NCBI GenBank assembly: GCA_049647585.1
Contig: JBARXY010000044.1
Coordinates: forward strand, 1 to 64,000
Direction of reading: 5' to 3'
Origin: JAGQSZ01 sp049647585
GTDB taxonomy: Bacteria; Actinomycetota; Acidimicrobiia; Acidimicrobiales; Microtrichaceae
DNA: 64,000 nt
Below, one piece after another: positions 60,924 through 64,000 of the stretch (position 1 is the stretch's first letter; each line of letters opens with the position of its first letter). The notes under the pieces were generated by a model, which did not search any database, was not told where the DNA came from, and saw nothing but the letters and a program-made list of their open reading frames with translations. Position numbers and translations under genes: made by a program.

Positions 60924-60967
60924 TGCTGATCAATCTTCTGGTGATCGATCTCTGGTGATCAATCTTC
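60924..60967. repeat. Three 14-15-bp tandem repeats spanning the smpB stop
   Basis: On the minus strand: GAAGATTGATCACCA (60967-60953), GAGATCGATCACCA (60952-60939), GAAGATTGATCAGCA (60938-60924). Unit 1 supplies Glu-Asp-TGA at the end of smpB; unit 2 has the TGA mutated to CGA; unit 3 repeats TGA in another frame. Confidence 0.87.
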
Positions 60968-61435
60968 GCGTCGTCGGGCGCTCGCGATGTCTCGGGCTGC
61001 GTCACGTTCGGAGTCGCGCCGCTTGATGTCCTGACGCTTGTCCACCACGTTCTTGCCCTTGCCGATGGCGAGCTCGACCTTGATCTTGCCGTCGGAGAGG
61101 TAGAGCTTGGTCGGAACCAGCGTCAGTCGTTCGAGCTGGAGTTTCATCCCGATGCGATCGATCTGGTTACGGTGCAGCAGCAGCTTGCGATCCCGAACCG
61201 CCCGATGACCGCTGTAGGCCTGCGAGTGTGAGTAGGGCGCGATGTGGAGGCCGTGGAGCCAGGCCTCGCCCGCGTCGATGGAAGCCCACGCCTCGGTGAG
61301 TTGCGCCTTCGCCTCCCGCAGCGACTTGACCTCGCTGCCCGTCAACACGATGCCTGCCTCGTAGGTATCGGTCAGGAAGTAGCGGTGCCTAGCCTGCCGG
61401 TTGGTGGCGATCACCTGAACTCCGGTCTGCTTCAC
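60959..61435 (-). CDS. smpB: SsrA-binding protein SmpB
   Basis: 158 residues. NRQARHRYFLTDTYEAGIVLTGSEVKSLRE, the HIAPYSHS strand, RDRKLLLHRNQID, LVPTKLYLSDGKIKVELAIGKGK and a basic C-terminal tail are all SmpB. Binds tmRNA (25507-25897) and delivers it to stalled ribosomes. GTG start at 61435. Its 3' end lies in a tandem repeat. Confidence 0.95.
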   Translation of the reverse strand: MKQTGVQVIATNRQARHRYFLTDTYEAGIVLTGSEVKSLREAKAQLTEAWASIDAGEAWLHGLHIAPYSHSQAYSGHRAVRDRKLLLHRNQIDRIGMKLQLERLTLVPTKLYLSDGKIKVELAIGKGKNVVDKRQDIKRRDSERDAARDIASARRRED

Positions 61436-61464
61436 AGAACGTTGAAGGGTACTACCGTTCGGGC

Positions 61465-61881
61465 GTGCTCAGACTTCCGACCGAGACCTGGACCGAAATG
61501 ACAGCCCACGCGCTCGTCGGAATGCCCCTCGAGGCCTGCGGACTCTTCGCCGGCGAGCCCGAGTCTGGCGACGACCCGGCCGTCGTCCGGCGGTTCTACC
61601 CGGCTGTAAACGAAGCAGCGAGTTCCAAGCTGTACACGATCGGTGGCAAGGATTTTCTACGGGCCGACCGAGACGCCGAGGACAACGGTTGGGAACTGCT
61701 CGGAGTCATGCATTCCCACACCCACACAGATGCTTACCCGTCACCCACCGACGTGGCCCAGGCCCCGGATCCCGGTTGGCACTACGTGATCGTGTCGCTG
61801 CGTGACGATCTGCCGTCCCTGCGGTCCTATCGCATCGTCGATGAGACGATCACCGAGGAGCAGGTGGTCCTGGTCGACTGA
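61465..61881 (+). CDS. mec: JAMM/Mov34 metallopeptidase, Mec-like
   Basis: 138 residues with a complete JAMM zinc motif: Glu23 in PLEACG, His83 and His85 in MHSHTHTD, Ser93 and Asp96 in PSPTD. In mycobacteria Mec releases cysteine from the CysO sulfur carrier after CysM action; cysM follows here after 62 bases, but no cysO lies between. GTG start at 61465. Divergent from smpB. Confidence 0.85.
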   Translation: MLRLPTETWTEMTAHALVGMPLEACGLFAGEPESGDDPAVVRRFYPAVNEAASSKLYTIGGKDFLRADRDAEDNGWELLGVMHSHTHTDAYPSPTDVAQAPDPGWHYVIVSLRDDLPSLRSYRIVDETITEEQVVLVD

Positions 61882-61943
61882 GAGCCAATCTGATCGGCCG
61901 ATATGGTCAGACGGCTCTGGAATCTCTACCATCTTGGTCAGGT

Positions 61944-62891
61944 ATGACCGTTTACTCCTCAGTCCTTGAAATGATCGGCAACACCCCGGTGGTGGATGTC
62001 AGCCAGATCAGCCCGAATCCACATGTGCGGATATTGGGCAAGATGGAGGGTCAGAACCCCGCCGGATCGGTGAAGGACCGCATCGCGTTGGCCATGATCA
62101 CCGAAGCCGAGAACGACGGGCTGCTCAAGCCGGGCTCGACCATCATCGAGCCGTCATCGGGCAACACGGGAATCGCGATGGCGATGCTGAGCCGTATCAA
62201 GGGCTACAAGATCAAGATCGTCCTGCCGGGCAACGTCTCGATCGAACGTCGACAGCTTCTCGAGGTCTACGGAGCGGAGATCATTGACTCGCCGGGGGAG
62301 CAGGGCTCCAACGGTGCGGTTCGCATGGCGATCGAACTGGCCGACGCGAACCCCGACTGGGTGTTCCTCTACCAGTACGCAAACGAGGCCAACCCCCGGG
62401 CGCACTACCAGACGACCGGTCCGGAGATTTTCCGAGACGTTCCCGACATCACCCATTTCGTGGCAGGTCTCGGAACCTCGGGGACCCTCATGGGTGTCGG
62501 AACGTATCTGAAAGAACAGAATCCGGACATCAAAGTCCTGGCTGTCGAGCCGCCCTCGGGTGAGCAGGTCGAGGGGCTCCGTTCTCTCGATGATGGTTAT
62601 GTGCCACCGGTGTTCGAGAAGTGGGGCGGCTACGAACTGCTCGACGGAAAGTCGATCGTCCGGCCCCGGGAGTCCCTTGAGTACACCCGGGCGCTGGCCG
62701 ATGTCGGAATTTTCTCGGGAATCTCAGCCGGTGCTGCCCTTGCGGGGGCGGTCAAGGTGGCCAAGAAGATCGAGTCCGGGGTCATCGTCTTCGTCGTCTG
62801 CGACTACGGCTGGAAGTATCTGTCGACCGGCGCATGGACCCTCGATCTGGATGAGGCAACGGCGAACGCCGAAAAAGTCATCTATTTCTGA
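61944..62891 (+). CDS. cysM: Cysteine synthase, CysM type
   Basis: 315-residue fold-type II PLP enzyme. PLP lysine is Lys44 in NPAGSVKDR; SSGNTGIAM and GTSGTLMGVG are present, and the C-terminus DYGWKYLSTGAW resembles mycobacterial CysM, which uses O-phosphoserine and CysO-thiocarboxylate. Preceded by mec. GGTCAGGT lies before the ATG. Confidence 0.88.
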   Translation: MTVYSSVLEMIGNTPVVDVSQISPNPHVRILGKMEGQNPAGSVKDRIALAMITEAENDGLLKPGSTIIEPSSGNTGIAMAMLSRIKGYKIKIVLPGNVSIERRQLLEVYGAEIIDSPGEQGSNGAVRMAIELADANPDWVFLYQYANEANPRAHYQTTGPEIFRDVPDITHFVAGLGTSGTLMGVGTYLKEQNPDIKVLAVEPPSGEQVEGLRSLDDGYVPPVFEKWGGYELLDGKSIVRPRESLEYTRALADVGIFSGISAGAALAGAVKVAKKIESGVIVFVVCDYGWKYLSTGAWTLDLDEATANAEKVIYF

Positions 62892-62997
62892 GCGCCGATT
62901 GCGTGCGGCTCCCACGGGTAGAATTCCAAGGTTCTTTCAACCCGGGCTCTGACATTGTCGGGCCTCCGAGCGACTTCCTCCGAGATGAGTCACTGCC

Positions 62998-63768
62998 ATG
63001 GCGTCACCTACAACCTCACTGGTTTGGGCGGATGGTCAGCTCTTTGACGAAGGAGAATTGCCCGATCGAATCAAGGTCGAGCTGGGCAGGCTGTTGGGCA
63101 TGTCACCCGCTGTCTACCTCCGAGGGGTCGAACAACTGGAAGTCCAGGTGGATGTGCTGGGACGAGGGGCCGCGGTGCTCGGTTATCTCGGTTTCGATCG
63201 GGTCCAGATGCTTGCCGAGCTGACAGCTGCGGTCGCAGGACACTCCGAGGACGTGCTGGTCGCATCGTTACTTCCATCACCGGCCAGTCACAAGGCTGCC
63301 CCTCCCGGGGAGAACTGGTTCTTGAACATCGACGGCTTCGAGCCGGGAGCGGCGTCTGAAACTTCGGGATCCGAACTCAGTCTTGGGGTCAGTCCGCTGT
63401 CACGTAACCATCACAGTCCTTCGGCAAACGTGCTGCTCCTCGATGACTTGGAGCTGGACCTGGCCGACCGGACCGGAACAGACGCGACGCTCTGGCTGAA
63501 CAGCTACGGCAACGTAGCGTGCGCCGACCGGTCGACGGTCGTGATCCGCGAGGGCCATGCCGCGTTCACACCACCGCTCAGCGACGGCGCGATCGAGTCG
63601 GGTTGGCGGCGCCAAGTGGTTGCGTCGGGGACGGTTGTGGAGTCATCGATACCCCTTGCCCGGCTGTTGGCCGCTGAAGGCATCGCGGTCCTCACGCCAT
63701 GGGGCGAATCACTGGACGTTGCAAAGGTCGTTGGCGTCGACGGAAATGTGGGTTGGGTCCGTGGCTGA
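62998..63768 (+). CDS. Aminotransferase class IV-like protein, probably degenerate
   Basis: 256 residues. The C-terminal half follows class IV (D-alanine/BCAT/ADCL) order: LWLNSYGNVACADRSTVVI, then FTPPLSDGAIESGWRRQVV and VVESSIPLARLLAAEGIAVLTPWG. The N-terminal half has GVEQLEVQVDVLGRG and VLGYLGFDRV. The PLP lysine expected in the middle is not evident. Its stop overlaps the next gene by eight bases, suggesting a joint role in cell-wall amino-acid supply (inference). Confidence 0.55.
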   Translation: MASPTTSLVWADGQLFDEGELPDRIKVELGRLLGMSPAVYLRGVEQLEVQVDVLGRGAAVLGYLGFDRVQMLAELTAAVAGHSEDVLVASLLPSPASHKAAPPGENWFLNIDGFEPGAASETSGSELSLGVSPLSRNHHSPSANVLLLDDLELDLADRTGTDATLWLNSYGNVACADRSTVVIREGHAAFTPPLSDGAIESGWRRQVVASGTVVESSIPLARLLAAEGIAVLTPWGESLDVAKVVGVDGNVGWVRG

Positions 63769-64000
63769 GCTGAATCTTCCATGGGGTCAGACTTTTGTGA
63801 TTGACCGCTTCGAGTTGAACGGATCAGCGGTCGACCTGCACTACAGCTTTGTCGACCTCGATACAGAGCCTGACGAGACGCCAAAGCCATCGTTCCAGTT
63901 CGTCGAAACCATCGAGTTCGACCACGAACTGCAGGACACGCCCAAGCTGCGGGCGGCTCTACGGATCCTCCATCTGCTCGCCGGCGTTTCGTACTACAAG
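63761..64000 (+). CDS. MurL-like protein, 5' part only
   Basis: GTG at 63761 begins MAELNLPWGQTFVIDRFELNG and runs off the window end at LLAGVSYYK. The run LR.LH.LAGVSYYK is found in MurL (UDP-MurNAc-L-Ala-L-Glu epimerase) proteins. If right, the enzyme makes D-Glu in the peptidoglycan precursor together with MurD2. Only 80 codons are visible. Confidence 0.5.
   Translation, partial: MAELNLPWGQTFVIDRFELNGSAVDLHYSFVDLDTEPDETPKPSFQFVETIEFDHELQDTPKLRAALRILHLLAGVSYYK

Overview
The window is GC-rich, densely coded bacterial DNA, almost certainly from a high-GC actinobacterium. Indicators are an S-(hydroxymethyl)mycothiol dehydrogenase, several F420-type oxidoreductases (LLM, Ddn-like, PPOX), a DUF6458-type membrane protein, the Mec/CysM sulfur module and a HemD-winged-helix regulator of the NnaR type. 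An aquatic or soil Acidimicrobiia-like lineage is my guess; the sequence does not prove it. There is no rRNA, no convincing tRNA and no CRISPR. The one clear RNA gene is tmRNA (25507-25897, minus), and its partner smpB lies at 60959-61435.

Layout. 0.5-3.5 kb: DrrAB-like exporter and an F420 LLM enzyme. 3.5-13.7 kb: an inverted duplication. Two cassettes, each with a MalT-type LuxR regulator divergent from [small protein - ABC ATPase - ABC permease], face each other with the regulators converging; one regulator has an apparent frameshift. 13.8-18 kb: NlpC/P60 lipoprotein, DUF6458 protein and a FtsX-like two-permease plus ATPase exporter. 18-23.9 kb: nucleotidyltransferase-BON-phosphoesterase operon, lipoprotein, AbiEii-type toxin with HTH partner, TrpB2, RibD-like reductase. 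24.0-24.3 kb: a mosaic of decayed pieces of three genes whose intact relatives lie at 4, 8 and 18 kb. 24.3-33 kb: EthD protein, tmRNA, GNAT, Ddn-like protein, RtcB, a cupin regulator divergent from an oxidoreductase-methyltransferase fusion, and a GGDEF-EAL protein.

33.3-40.7 kb holds the most interesting metabolic unit: uronate isomerase, fructuronate-reductase-like dehydrogenase, LarA-family protein and gluconokinase in one operon with four-base start/stop overlaps, divergent from a probable glycoside hydrolase. I infer a route glucuronate - fructuronate - mannonate - gluconate - 6-phosphogluconate, with the LarA homologue as the 2-epimerase, bypassing the usual mannonate dehydratase/KDG branch. 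40.8-54 kb: aldo/keto reductase, sulfite reductase, DODA/PPOX/MarR group, TacAT module, frameshifted AAA ATPase, repeat lipoprotein, and a nitrite-assimilation group (reductase, FNT channel, NnaR-like regulator). 54-64 kb: AbrB-linked module, AraC/esterase pair, VOC protein, orphan Phd antitoxin, mycothiol formaldehyde detoxification pair, DoxX, smpB, mec-cysM, and a class IV aminotransferase-like protein upstream of a MurL-like gene cut by the window end.

A cross-cutting observation: at least seven genes have their last codons plus stop codon embedded in short tandem repeats (13-21 bp, 2-7 copies) that continue past the stop (14.5, 22.0, 30.8, 33.3, 44.6, 57.2 and 60.9 kb). I know of no name for this pattern, and it is the signal I would follow first together with the uronate operon.
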